A DNA stretch of 10,345 bases from Planctomycetota bacterium (GCA_029777755.1 JAKORQ010000411.1:1-10345), one strand, 5' to 3'. Shown: positions 1 through 6,683, counted from the first letter of the stretch. Notes: generated by a model from the letters alone, not told the origin. Numbers and translations are program-made.

Positions 1-1783
1 CCGTACCACCAACATGGATGTCCTGATCGCCATGGGCGCATCGGTGGCTTACCTGTACAGCCTTATCGCCCTCGTCGGCGAGGAGCGCGGCTGGTGGGGA
101 CATGTCGAGCACCTGTATTTCATGGAGTCAATCGGCATCCTTGCCCTCATCAGTATCGGCCACTGGCTGGAGGCCCGGGCGCGCGACAAGACCGGCGCGG
201 CCATCCATGAGTTGATGCGGATCGCCCCCACGGTTGCCTTCAAAATGGCCACCGACGACCCGGCCGACGCCGTGCGCGTACCTGTCTCCACGCTGCACGT
301 GGGAGACAGAGTGCTGGTACGCCCGGGTGATCGCGTGCCGGTGGATGGAGTTGTCATCGACGGCATATCGCACATCGACGAATCGATGATCACCGGCGAG
401 CCGATCCCCGTGAGCCGCACCGTCGGCGACGCCGTGGTCGGCGGCACGGTAAACCAGGATGGATACCTACAGGTGAGGATAACGCAGGTCGGCTCGAAGA
501 CCGTGCTGGCACAGATCGTGGACATGGTCGAGCAGGCGCAGACGCAAAAGGCGCCTGTGCAGCGGTTGACCGATCGCATCGCGGCCATTTTCGTCCCGGC
601 CGTGCTGATCATCGCCCTGGTCACTGGTATCGCCTGGTTCATTCACGGCCAGGTGACGGGCATCGGCTCGGCCGCCATGTGGGCGAATATTGCCAACGCG
701 GTCTGCAGCGTGCTGATCATCGCCTGCCCGTGCGCCCTGGGGCTGGCGGTTCCGGCCGCCATCATGGTCGGACTCGGTCGCGGCGCCCGCCGGGGCATCC
801 TCATTCGCGACATCGACGCCATCCAGCGGGCCGAAAAGATCAAGACCATCATTTTCGACAAGACAGGAACGATCACGGTCGGCGAACCGACGGTGGTGGA
901 CGTGATCCCCATCGGCAACACTCCGCCGGAGGAGATTCTGCGTATCGCGGCCGGTGCGGAGCTATTCAGTTCGCACCCGTTGGGATGGGCGATCGTGAAG
1001 CACGCCCGTGAAAAGGGAATCTCCATCCCGGAGCCAAGTGGGTTCAACAATGAGGCGGGCCTGGGCGTATCGGCCAGGATCGAGGGCAAGACTTACCTGG
1101 TAGGTTCCGAGCAGCTCTTGCGTCAGCATGGCAGACTCACCTCCGGTTTTCCGCCACAAGCGGCCGACCACACTCTCGCGCACGTGGCCCGTAAAAATCC
1201 CGATGGCACCATCGACCGCTTTGGCCTGATCGCCATCTCTGACCAGGTGAAGCCCGACTCGGCCGAGGCCATATCCATGCTGCATCGCCAGAAGATCAGG
1301 ACTGTGCTGCTGACCGGTGACAACCGGGCCGCTGCCACCACGGTGGCGAAGAAGGTTGGAATTGATGAGATCCATGCCGAGGTACGCCCCGACGGCAAGG
1401 CCGAGGTAGTCAAGCGGATGCAGGCTGACGGACTGAAGGTAGCCATGGTAGGCGATGGCATCAACGACGCTCCTGCTTTGGCGCAGGCGGACCTGGGGAT
1501 TGCCCTGGGTTCCGGGTCGGACATCGCCAAGGAGACGGGGCAGATCATCCTCGTCTCGCCGTCGCTGAAAAATGTGGCGGTGGCCATGCGCCTCTCGCAG
1601 GCGACCATGGCCAAGATCCGCCAGAACCTGTTTCTCGCGTTCATCTACAACGTGCTGGCGATTCCGCTGGCCGCGTTTGGGTTGCTTAACCCACTGATCG
1701 CGGCCGCCGCGATGGCGCTGTCAGACGTGTCGGTGCTGGGCAACTCGCTGCTGCTGACGCGAAAGGACCTGGAACGCCATTGA
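1..1783 (+). CDS. copA: Copper-type P1B heavy-metal ATPase (CopA-like), 5' end outside window
   Basis: C-terminal part of an inner-membrane ATPase that exports a soft metal, most likely Cu(I), driven by ATP through an aspartyl-phosphate. The frame is open from base 2, and the first visible residues (RTTNMDVLIAMGAS) match the middle of the family, so the ATG at 14 is internal; the metal-binding N-terminus and first helices lie outside. Numbering from that Met: actuator-domain TGEP at 127-130, CPC in the sixth helix at 238-240, phosphorylation site DKTGT at 282-286, the P1B-specific HP at 321-322, GDGIND at 480-485, YN in the seventh helix at 545-546, and M567 in the eighth. CPC plus YN plus M points to the Cu(I) subgroup. 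The position four residues after M567, Ser in characterised copper pumps, is Asp571, and the loop between the last two helices is short. Ag(I) or another metal is possible. The stop is 1 nt before the first possible start of the next gene. Confidence 0.93.
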   Translation, partial: RTTNMDVLIAMGASVAYLYSLIALVGEERGWWGHVEHLYFMESIGILALISIGHWLEARARDKTGAAIHELMRIAPTVAFKMATDDPADAVRVPVSTLHVGDRVLVRPGDRVPVDGVVIDGISHIDESMITGEPIPVSRTVGDAVVGGTVNQDGYLQVRITQVGSKTVLAQIVDMVEQAQTQKAPVQRLTDRIAAIFVPAVLIIALVTGIAWFIHGQVTGIGSAAMWANIANAVCSVLIIACPCALGLAVPAAIMVGLGRGARRGILIRDIDAIQRAEKIKTIIFDKTGTITVGEPTVVDVIPIGNTPPEEILRIAAGAELFSSHPLGWAIVKHAREKGISIPEPSGFNNEAGLGVSARIEGKTYLVGSEQLLRQHGRLTSGFPPQAADHTLAHVARKNPDGTIDRFGLIAISDQVKPDSAEAISMLHRQKIRTVLLTGDNRAAATTVAKKVGIDEIHAEVRPDGKAEVVKRMQADGLKVAMVGDGINDAPALAQADLGIALGSGSDIAKETGQIILVSPSLKNVAVAMRLSQATMAKIRQNLFLAFIYNVLAIPLAAFGLLNPLIAAAAMALSDVSVLGNSLLLTRKDLERH

Positions 1784-1804
1784 AATGAGCACTGGCATCA
1801 ATGC

Positions 1805-1823
1805 CGCAGCGCAGCTCGCTGCG
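1805..1823. repeat. 7-bp perfect inverted repeat next to a -10 box
   Basis: CGCAGCG (1805-1811) and CGCTGCG (1817-1823) are exact reverse complements around a 5-nt centre, CAGCT. The right arm directly abuts the TATAAT at 1824-1829, so the repeat lies where the -35 region and spacer of that promoter would be. It could be an operator, or a weak hairpin after the ATPase gene; no T-tract follows, which argues against a terminator. Its role is inference only. Confidence 0.4.
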
Positions 1824-1835
1824 TATAATGGATCA
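1824..1835 (+). promoter_or_regulatory. Candidate -10 element for a leaderless transcript
   Basis: A perfect TATAAT (1824-1829) is followed by 6 nt and then an in-frame ATG at 1836. A transcript starting the usual 6-7 nt after the -10 box would begin at or next to the start codon. No good -35 hexamer is found 16-18 nt upstream (around 1800-1806 the sequence is not TTGACA-like), and a 7-bp inverted repeat fills that space. No Shine-Dalgarno sequence precedes the ATG, which fits leaderless translation. The chance of a random TATAAT is not negligible. Confidence 0.4.
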
Positions 1836-2219
1836 ATGAGTAAACGAGTGATTTTGGTTGGGCACTGCTCACCTGATTCGAGCTATCTTTCCATCGCGGT
1901 CAAGTCGGTGCTTCCGGATGCTTCCGTCGAGCGCGTCAACAACGATGCTGCGTTGCAGCCGGCCCTTGAAAAGGGCGCCGACCTGCTGCTGGTCAACCGC
2001 GTTCTCGATGGCGATTTCGCCGATAGCGACGGAATCGGCCTGGTGAAGAGGCTCACGTCATCCCACCCGAACATCAAGGTCATGCTGGTGAGCAACTATC
2101 CCGACGCCCAGGCTCGCGCTGTGGCGGCCGGTGCTCTGCCCGGGTTCGGCAAGTCCGAACTCAACGCGCCGCGAACCCACGAGATACTTGCCTCGGCACT
2201 GGGTGGCTCTAAACTATGA
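1836..2219 (+). CDS. Degenerate receiver-domain protein lacking the phosphoacceptor Asp
   Basis: A 127-residue single-domain protein with the alternating pattern of a CheY-like receiver: first strand RVILVG, third strand ADLLLVN, fourth strand KVMLVSN, and a loop GFGKSEL that keeps the conserved lysine. The residue at the phosphoacceptor position is Asn (LLLVNRVLDG), and the acidic pair after the first strand is replaced by G-H-C. Ser remains at the Thr/Ser switch position. It is therefore probably not phosphorylated and may act as a constitutive or partner-binding pseudo-receiver. I have the impression of related proteins in planctomycetes, but cannot verify it. The start is uncertain. The frame opens at ATG 1785, 1 nt after the ATPase stop, adding 17 residues (MSTGINAAAQLAAYNGS) outside the fold and without a good ribosome site. 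ATG 1836 begins exactly at the domain and is preferred. No output domain; cytoplasmic. Confidence 0.75.
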   Translation: MSKRVILVGHCSPDSSYLSIAVKSVLPDASVERVNNDAALQPALEKGADLLLVNRVLDGDFADSDGIGLVKRLTSSHPNIKVMLVSNYPDAQARAVAAGALPGFGKSELNAPRTHEILASALGGSKL

Positions 2220-2274
2220 TCCCCATCGGCTGGCCAGTATGGAGGGTTGGTCGACTTCGCCTGAAGAGAAGCGC

Positions 2275-2286
2275 AGGTGACGCTTG
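2275..2286 (+). promoter_or_regulatory. Ribosome-binding site and TTG start of the PHP gene
   Basis: AGGTGA (2275-2280) is followed by CGC and TTG (2284-2286). The same 12 nt, AGGTGACGCTTG, occur at the kinase start at 7661-7650 on the other strand, where the site extends to a full GGAGG. This favours the TTG over the ATG codons at 2326 and 2329, which have no recognisable site upstream. A stop codon (TGA 2278-2280) in the same frame rules out any start further upstream. Confidence 0.55.
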
Positions 2287-3132
2287 AAGCCGGCCAGCGA
2301 GCGACTGATCTCCGCAAGACATACGATGATGGAAGACACCGGGGCTGTGTCCACGATCCCCAATTACGACCTGCACAACCACACCGTTTACAGCGGCCAC
2401 GCCGACGAGGACGCCACGGTGCTGAACGTCATCGCGCGGGCGTCCGAACTGCGTCTCGATCACATTGGCATCAGCGAACACGTGATGCAGGCGCATGACG
2501 TAGGCAGGATCGAAACTATCCGCTCTGAGATCGACAGCCTCTTCTCCATGGGGGCACAGCCCCTGCTGGGTGTGGAGATGGATATCGACCCCGCCTGTCC
2601 TGATGGCAGGTGGGTCTGCCCCGGGATCAGCTGCGACTACGTGATCATTTCGCCGCACGCGTTTCCGCAGTTTGACCTGGACATCCCCAGCTCTGAGCTG
2701 CTGGAGGTGCAGCGCAAGGTACTCATCCGCCGCTGGATGCAGTGGTATCGCAACGCCATCGAGCGGGGCGGCTGCGCCATCCTCGGTCACCCGCTGCGAG
2801 AACCGCTGGCCATGAACCTGCTGGACCTGTCTGATCCGGAGATGATCGAGCTGGCTATCGACACCTTCCGCCCCGCCATCAACCAGGGGATCGCCTTTGA
2901 GCTTAACAACGCATTCCTGACCGCGCTCTCGTCCAGCAGTCATTACCCGGCATATCTCAACATAGTCAGCCAGTTGAGGGCGATGGGCATGCGCTTCTCC
3001 CGCGGTTCCGACTCACACGGCACGCTTCGCGTGGGCGCTTGTGAGGCCATCGAAGAAGTCGCAAACTTCCTGGGCTTCACCAGCGATGACTGGATCGACA
3101 TCGCGTCGCTTATCACCCGCCGCGTGCGATAG
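2284..3132 (+). CDS. PHP-domain metal-dependent phosphoesterase
   Basis: A 282-residue stand-alone PHP hydrolase, the fold of histidinol-phosphatase HisK and of the DNA polymerase III PHP domain. These enzymes cleave phosphate esters with a two- or three-metal centre. The complete ligand set is visible: H31 and H33 in DLHNHT, H66 in SEH, E98 in GVEMD, H125 in ISPHAF, H169 in LGHP, and D243-x-H245 in SDSHG. The protein should be active and cytoplasmic. The substrate cannot be read from the sequence: no histidine-biosynthesis gene is adjacent, so histidinol phosphatase is only one option, and nucleotide, sugar or small phosphodiester substrates are equally open. TTG 2284 is used as start because of its ribosome site; ATG 2326 or 2329 would remove 14-15 poorly conserved residues without touching the domain. 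It lies 64 nt after the receiver-like gene on the same strand and converges with gatA. Confidence 0.85.
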   Translation: MKPASERLISARHTMMEDTGAVSTIPNYDLHNHTVYSGHADEDATVLNVIARASELRLDHIGISEHVMQAHDVGRIETIRSEIDSLFSMGAQPLLGVEMDIDPACPDGRWVCPGISCDYVIISPHAFPQFDLDIPSSELLEVQRKVLIRRWMQWYRNAIERGGCAILGHPLREPLAMNLLDLSDPEMIELAIDTFRPAINQGIAFELNNAFLTALSSSSHYPAYLNIVSQLRAMGMRFSRGSDSHGTLRVGACEAIEEVANFLGFTSDDWIDIASLITRRVR

Positions 3133-3143
3133 CAGGTACACCG

Positions 3144-4604
3144 CTATGCCAGCACTGGCCGCCGCTTGTGCCAATCCGTCTCGCGCTGATATGCCGCGGC
3201 CGCCTGCAGCAGGCGCGGCTCGCTGAACGCCGGGCCTAGAAGCTGCAGCCCGATCGGCAGCGGGTTCGCATCGCTGGTAAATCCACACGGGATGCTAAGC
3301 CCGGCGACTCCGGCGATGTTGCAGGTAACGGTGAAAACGTCGCACAGGTACATGGCAAGCGGATCGGCCGCCTTCTCGCCCACCTTGAACGCGGGAGTGG
3401 GTGTGGTCGGGCAGGCGATCAGGTCGCAACTCTTGAACGCCTCGTCAAAGTCACGCTTGATCAGTGTCTTCACTTTCAGCGCCCGCACGTAGTAGGCGTC
3501 GTAATAGCCGCTGGAGAGTGCATAGGTGCCGATCATGATGCGGCGTTTCACTTCATCGCCAAACCCCTCAGCGCGCGACCTTGAGAAAAGCTCAACGATG
3601 TCCTTCACCGGCTCGGCCGTCCGATGGCCGAAATGCACACCGTCATAGCGAGCGAGATTGCTCGAGGCCTCGCACGGGGCGATCACATAGTACGCGGCGA
3701 TACCGTAGTCCGTGTGCGGCAGCGTCACATCCACCACCTGAGCGCCCAGCTTGCGGTATATGGCAATCGCCTCATCCACTGCCTTCTCAACGGCCGGATC
3801 CATGCCATCGGCCAGCTTGAACTCGCGGGCAATCCCCACCCGCAGCCCTTCCAGTGGCTTGTCCAGCGTTGCCGCGTGGTCGGCCACCGGCTCATTGACG
3901 CTGGTGGAATCGCGGGGATCGTGGCCGGCGATGACATTCATCATCACCGCCATGTCGGCCGCGTCCCACGTGAACGGGCCGATCTGGTCAAGCGATGAGG
4001 CGAACGCCACCAGTCCGTAGCGGCTCACTCTTCCATAGGTGGGCTTCATGCCCGCCACTCCACAAAGTGCCGCCGGCTGACGGATCGATCCGCCGGTATC
4101 CGACCCAACCGAGGCGCAACACATGCCGGCCGCCAGGGCAGCCGCCGATCCGCCGGACGATCCGCCGGGAACTCGCTCCAGGTCCCAGGGATTGCGCGTG
4201 GTGTGGAAGGCGCTGTTTTCAGTGGATGAGCCCATCGCAAACTCATCCATGTTGGTCTTGCCAACGAACACCGCCCCGGCCGCCTCGAGCTTCTGCACCA
4301 CGGTGGCGTCGTAAGGCGAATGGAAGTTCTTGAGCATGCGCGATGAGCAGGTCGTCGTTCCCCAGGTTGTGCAGAGATTGTCCTTGATGGCGATGGGAAC
4401 ACCCGCCAATGGGCCGCTGCGCTTGCCTTCATCAACGGCCCTGGCCTGCTCAAGTGCAAGCTCAGGGTACACACTGTTGAAGGCCTTTACGCGTTCATCG
4501 AGCTTCTCGATGCGTTCGAGTACCGACCTGGTGAGTTCAACGGCGGATATCTTGCGGGAGGCGATCGCCTCACGGGCAGCGATTACAGTGTCAAACGGCA
4601 GCAT
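3144..4604 (-). CDS. gatA: Aspartyl/glutamyl-tRNA amidotransferase subunit A
   Basis: The glutaminase subunit of GatCAB, which releases ammonia from glutamine so that GatB can convert misacylated Glu-tRNA(Gln) and/or Asp-tRNA(Asn) to the correct amide form. The 486 residues are full length for the family. The amidase signature and its Ser-cisSer-Lys triad are intact: K74 in AIKDN, S149 in PGGSSGGS, S173 in GSDTGGS; the 75- and 99-residue spacings agree with characterised GatA. ATG 4604 is preceded by AGGA (4613-4610) at 5 nt. It follows gatC by 39 nt on the same strand and is presumably co-transcribed with it. gatB is not in the window, so the third subunit must be encoded elsewhere or the set is split. 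The stop is 11 nt from the stop of the convergent PHP gene, with no terminator visible between them. Confidence 0.96.
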   Translation of the reverse strand: MLPFDTVIAAREAIASRKISAVELTRSVLERIEKLDERVKAFNSVYPELALEQARAVDEGKRSGPLAGVPIAIKDNLCTTWGTTTCSSRMLKNFHSPYDATVVQKLEAAGAVFVGKTNMDEFAMGSSTENSAFHTTRNPWDLERVPGGSSGGSAAALAAGMCCASVGSDTGGSIRQPAALCGVAGMKPTYGRVSRYGLVAFASSLDQIGPFTWDAADMAVMMNVIAGHDPRDSTSVNEPVADHAATLDKPLEGLRVGIAREFKLADGMDPAVEKAVDEAIAIYRKLGAQVVDVTLPHTDYGIAAYYVIAPCEASSNLARYDGVHFGHRTAEPVKDIVELFSRSRAEGFGDEVKRRIMIGTYALSSGYYDAYYVRALKVKTLIKRDFDEAFKSCDLIACPTTPTPAFKVGEKAADPLAMYLCDVFTVTCNIAGVAGLSIPCGFTSDANPLPIGLQLLGPAFSEPRLLQAAAAYQRETDWHKRRPVLA

Positions 4605-4643
4605 CTTTGTCCTGGTGTCCTTTGTGGCTTTGAAAGATCGAGA

Positions 4644-4961
4644 TCAACCGGCGGAGTCCTCGTCGGCCCCGATGACCTTGGGCACGGCGAAGAACGCATC
4701 CTCGCGGTGAGGCGCATTTTGCAGCACCTTCTCCAGCGGAAGCGGATCCTCCACGACGTCGTCACGCAGGACGTTGTTTATCGGCAGGGCATGCGCCATG
4801 GGCGGCACATTGCTGACATCCAGCTGCCCAATCTTGTTGACATACTCAAGGATGGTCCCCAACTGCCCGGCGAACTTCTCGATCTCCGCATCGGAGAGAT
4901 GAAGCCGCGCCAGCTTGGCCACGTGACGCACATCGTCGGTACTGATGATCTTCTCAGCCAT
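4644..4961 (-). CDS. gatC: Aspartyl/glutamyl-tRNA amidotransferase subunit C
   Basis: A small subunit (105 residues) that wraps around GatA and GatB and stabilises the amidotransferase. Family features are clear: an N-terminal helical pair (DVRHVAKLARLHLSDAEIEKF, with QLGTILEYVNKIGQLD following), then the segment DVSNVPPMAH and a C-terminal REDAFFAVPKVI, which fits the conserved 'R-x-D ... F-x-VP' ending. It is first in the unit with gatA. The start is ATG 4961. The bases upstream (CTCCCTCC) are anti-Shine-Dalgarno-like rather than a binding site, and the only purine-rich candidate (GAGGT) is 13 nt away, so initiation may be leaderless or weakly guided. Confidence 0.95.
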   Translation of the reverse strand: MAEKIISTDDVRHVAKLARLHLSDAEIEKFAGQLGTILEYVNKIGQLDVSNVPPMAHALPINNVLRDDVVEDPLPLEKVLQNAPHREDAFFAVPKVIGADEDSAG

Positions 4962-4969
4962 GGAGGGAG

Positions 4970-4998
4970 TTTTTACCTCACAGTGGCCTCAAACTCAA
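4970..4998 (-). promoter_or_regulatory. Candidate sigma70-type promoter of gatCA
   Basis: On the minus strand, TTGAGT (4998-4993) and TAAAAA (4975-4970) are separated by exactly 17 nt; each matches the consensus at four of six positions. It is the only place a promoter fits between the upstream terminator and gatC. The -35 element lies partly in the terminator T-tract. The predicted start site would be within a few nt of the gatC ATG, giving little or no leader. This is a motif reading, not a measured start. Confidence 0.4.
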
Positions 4999-5030
4999 AA
5001 ACCGGCCGGCGCGGAAAACCGCGCCGGCCG
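4997..5030 (-). terminator. Intrinsic terminator of the lipoprotein gene
   Basis: Perfect 12-bp stem, CGGCCGGCGCGG pairing with CCGCGCCGGCCG (plus-strand arms 5003-5014 and 5019-5030), with a 4-nt loop. Read on the minus strand it is followed by G and five T residues (5001-4997). It begins 25 nt after the stop of the lipoprotein gene. On the plus strand the stem is followed by TCCCTCCC, so it should act in one direction only. Confidence 0.9.
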
Positions 5031-5054
5031 TCCCTCCCTTACACTCAGCCCCAC

Positions 5055-5822
5055 TTACCGCTGGTCTGTGCTCACCGGTGAGTTGGCAGGGATTCCTTCT
5101 TCAAAGATGCTCCTCTGCTCCAGGCGTATCGAAGCGGGCATGGCATCCCCGCTGCGTATCCGCTCGGCCAGCGGCACATTCGGGCGCCAGGCCCCCGCCA
5201 TCCGATCCAGCCGTCCATCGATCACGGCCATCTTCTGCCGCAGGTCACGCGCCAGCTCGGCCGCCCTGGCCCGCTGATCCCCAAGCTCTGCCAGCCCCTG
5301 CGGGGTGAGGTTGTTGGCGGCGAAGATCTCAATATCCTCCAGCGCTCTGATGTAGTTGGTGTATGCCCCACGCAGGTCGTTCAGGGCAGCAACCATCTCG
5401 TCATGCTGTTTTCGCGCCATCTCCCCCTGCTCGAGGCTCTTCTGTCGCAACTGCTCATCGCGGATGATGCGCGACTGGTAGTTCCACTCGTTTATCTGCC
5501 GGTAGGAATCACTGGTGAGGGCGCTGGCGCGGGAGTTGATCTGGTTGCCCATCGCCTCGTTGCGAGTGATCTCTGTCTTGAATTGCTTGTAGGTTTTTTC
5601 CAGGTCGCCGGCCCGCTGGGTGGCAAGGCGATCCAACACCTGCTGCGTCTGCACCACCTGCTCGTCGGCACGTGCCAGTTCCAGCCGCATGTCCTGGATG
5701 CTGTCCACCGTGCTCAATCGCCGATTCACCGCCGCCTTGCCCGAATCTGATGAGCCGCACCCTGCAATCAGCAGCATTCCTGTAACCAGCAAGGTGCAGC
5801 CCTGCTTCATCAAAGCTCGCAT
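5055..5822 (-). CDS. Coiled-coil outer-membrane lipoprotein, DUF2959-like
   Basis: A 255-residue predicted lipoprotein of unknown function. The start used is ATG 5822, which has an excellent ribosome site (GGGAGG at 5835-5830, 7 nt before it); the frame stays open to 5873, but those 17 residues spoil the signal peptide. The N-terminus is MRALMKQGCTLLVTGMLLIAGC: a type II signal peptide with lipobox IAGC and lipidated Cys22. The following residues (GSSDSG) do not suggest inner-membrane retention. Residues ~30-215 are almost entirely helical and charged, probably coiled coil, with a central part (YRQINEWNYQSRIIRDEQLRQ) and a late part (YTNYIRALEDIEIFAANNL) that resemble my memory of DUF2959 lipoproteins. 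That assignment is tentative. The C-terminal ~40 residues are polar and probably unstructured. The gene looks monocistronic: a terminator follows it and 106 nt separate it from the methyltransferase stop. Confidence 0.8.
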   Translation of the reverse strand: MRALMKQGCTLLVTGMLLIAGCGSSDSGKAAVNRRLSTVDSIQDMRLELARADEQVVQTQQVLDRLATQRAGDLEKTYKQFKTEITRNEAMGNQINSRASALTSDSYRQINEWNYQSRIIRDEQLRQKSLEQGEMARKQHDEMVAALNDLRGAYTNYIRALEDIEIFAANNLTPQGLAELGDQRARAAELARDLRQKMAVIDGRLDRMAGAWRPNVPLAERIRSGDAMPASIRLEQRSIFEEGIPANSPVSTDQR

Positions 5823-5928
5823 CAGCACCCCTCCCGACACCGGGACAGGCCCGGCCATTCTGATACTACTCAAGACTCCGCTGCGGGCGGAATGGGAAAG
5901 ATACGGTGTTTGTTAAGGATGAGGACGC
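5823..5928. other. Gap between methyltransferase and lipoprotein genes
   Basis: This 106-nt gap must hold the lipoprotein promoter and any end signal of the methyltransferase transcript. On the minus strand a short inverted repeat, CCGGG-CCTGT-CCCGG, lies about 10 nt before the ribosome site and would form a small leader hairpin. A TAGTAT sequence is a possible -10 box, but no matching -35 is present at normal spacing. I see no convincing terminator for the methyltransferase gene. Confidence 0.35.
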
Positions 5929-6672
5929 TTACCTGCGGGCAACAATGATGAGGTCGCTGCTGCGGGCAGGATCAAATGCTTCCATGCGGTAATTGCCATA
6001 CAGCTCGATCGACTTGAACCCATGGCACTTGCACTGCGTCTCGAGGAACTCGCTCCTTAGCTGCAGGAAACGCACCGTGTCGACCGTGAGCTTTGGCTCA
6101 CTGCCGCTGAGGTCGGTAAGCAGGAAGTTCACGTAACCATACCCGCCGGCACGATGAGTTCCCTTTATGATCAGGGCATCGCCGCTGGAGAGCAAAGTGC
6201 GCTTGCACTTATCCCAGCGGATCGGTCCCTCCTCGCGCGACTGAAGGTTAAGCACATGGATGACCAGCGCACCACCCGGCAGTACGCCCGCGCACATGGC
6301 CGCTATCGCCGCCTCCGCCTGCTGAAGATTGTCCACCAGGGCCAGTGAATTGCCCGTGCATACCACCACGTCGGCCGGACGTGAAATCGGCAGCATGAAC
6401 GAGCGCGTGACGAAGCTGAGGTTGCCGACGCCCTGGTATTTCGCCTGGCAGTGCTCGATCATGCGGGCGTTGAGGTCGGCCCCCTCCACCTCCAGTCCCC
6501 ACCGGGCAAACATGGCAGCGTGCCGGCCGGTGCCGCAGGCGGCATCGATAACTCGTCGGGCCTTCACCTCATCGAAGACCTTGCGGAACAGCCCCGACTC
6601 GTTCGCCAGGCGCTTGTCCCAGTCGATCATGGCATCGTATGCCTCAGCCAGCACATCGAAGTTCAGCGACAT
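5929..6672 (-). CDS. Class I SAM-dependent methyltransferase
   Basis: A 247-residue soluble methyltransferase with the Rossmann-like SAM fold. Motif I is VIDAACGTGRHA (41-52); the acidic residue after the second strand, which holds the SAM ribose, is D66 in VEGADLN; the motif IV region is VVVCTGNSLAL (102-112); a post-motif LPGGALVIHV lies at 131-140; the C-terminus (SSDLIIVARR) is the usual last strand. The layout, with FDVLAEAYDAMIDWDK at the start, is that of the small-molecule group (glycine/sarcosine N-methyltransferase-like), but the substrate is unknown. ATG 6672 is chosen because of GAGAGGG at 6684-6678. The frame stays open to 6834, but that extension would overlap the kinase by ~150 nt and adds no fold. 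The kinase stop is 11 nt upstream and shares bases with the ribosome site, so the pair is almost certainly co-transcribed and perhaps translationally coupled. Confidence 0.88.
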   Translation of the reverse strand: MSLNFDVLAEAYDAMIDWDKRLANESGLFRKVFDEVKARRVIDAACGTGRHAAMFARWGLEVEGADLNARMIEHCQAKYQGVGNLSFVTRSFMLPISRPADVVVCTGNSLALVDNLQQAEAAIAAMCAGVLPGGALVIHVLNLQSREEGPIRWDKCKRTLLSSGDALIIKGTHRAGGYGYVNFLLTDLSGSEPKLTVDTVRFLQLRSEFLETQCKCHGFKSIELYGNYRMEAFDPARSSDLIIVARR

Positions 6673-6683
6673 CCGATCCCTCT

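Noticed and set aside
2239..2280. A 13-codon upstream frame (ATG 2239, stop TGA 2278-2280) in the PHP leader
   Set aside because: Its stop overlaps the PHP ribosome site, so a coupling leader is conceivable, but it has no clear ribosome site and nothing separates it from chance.
2209..2943. A 244-codon minus-strand open frame opposite the PHP gene
   Set aside because: The plus strand carries the complete PHP metal-ligand set; the reverse product has no recognisable domain.
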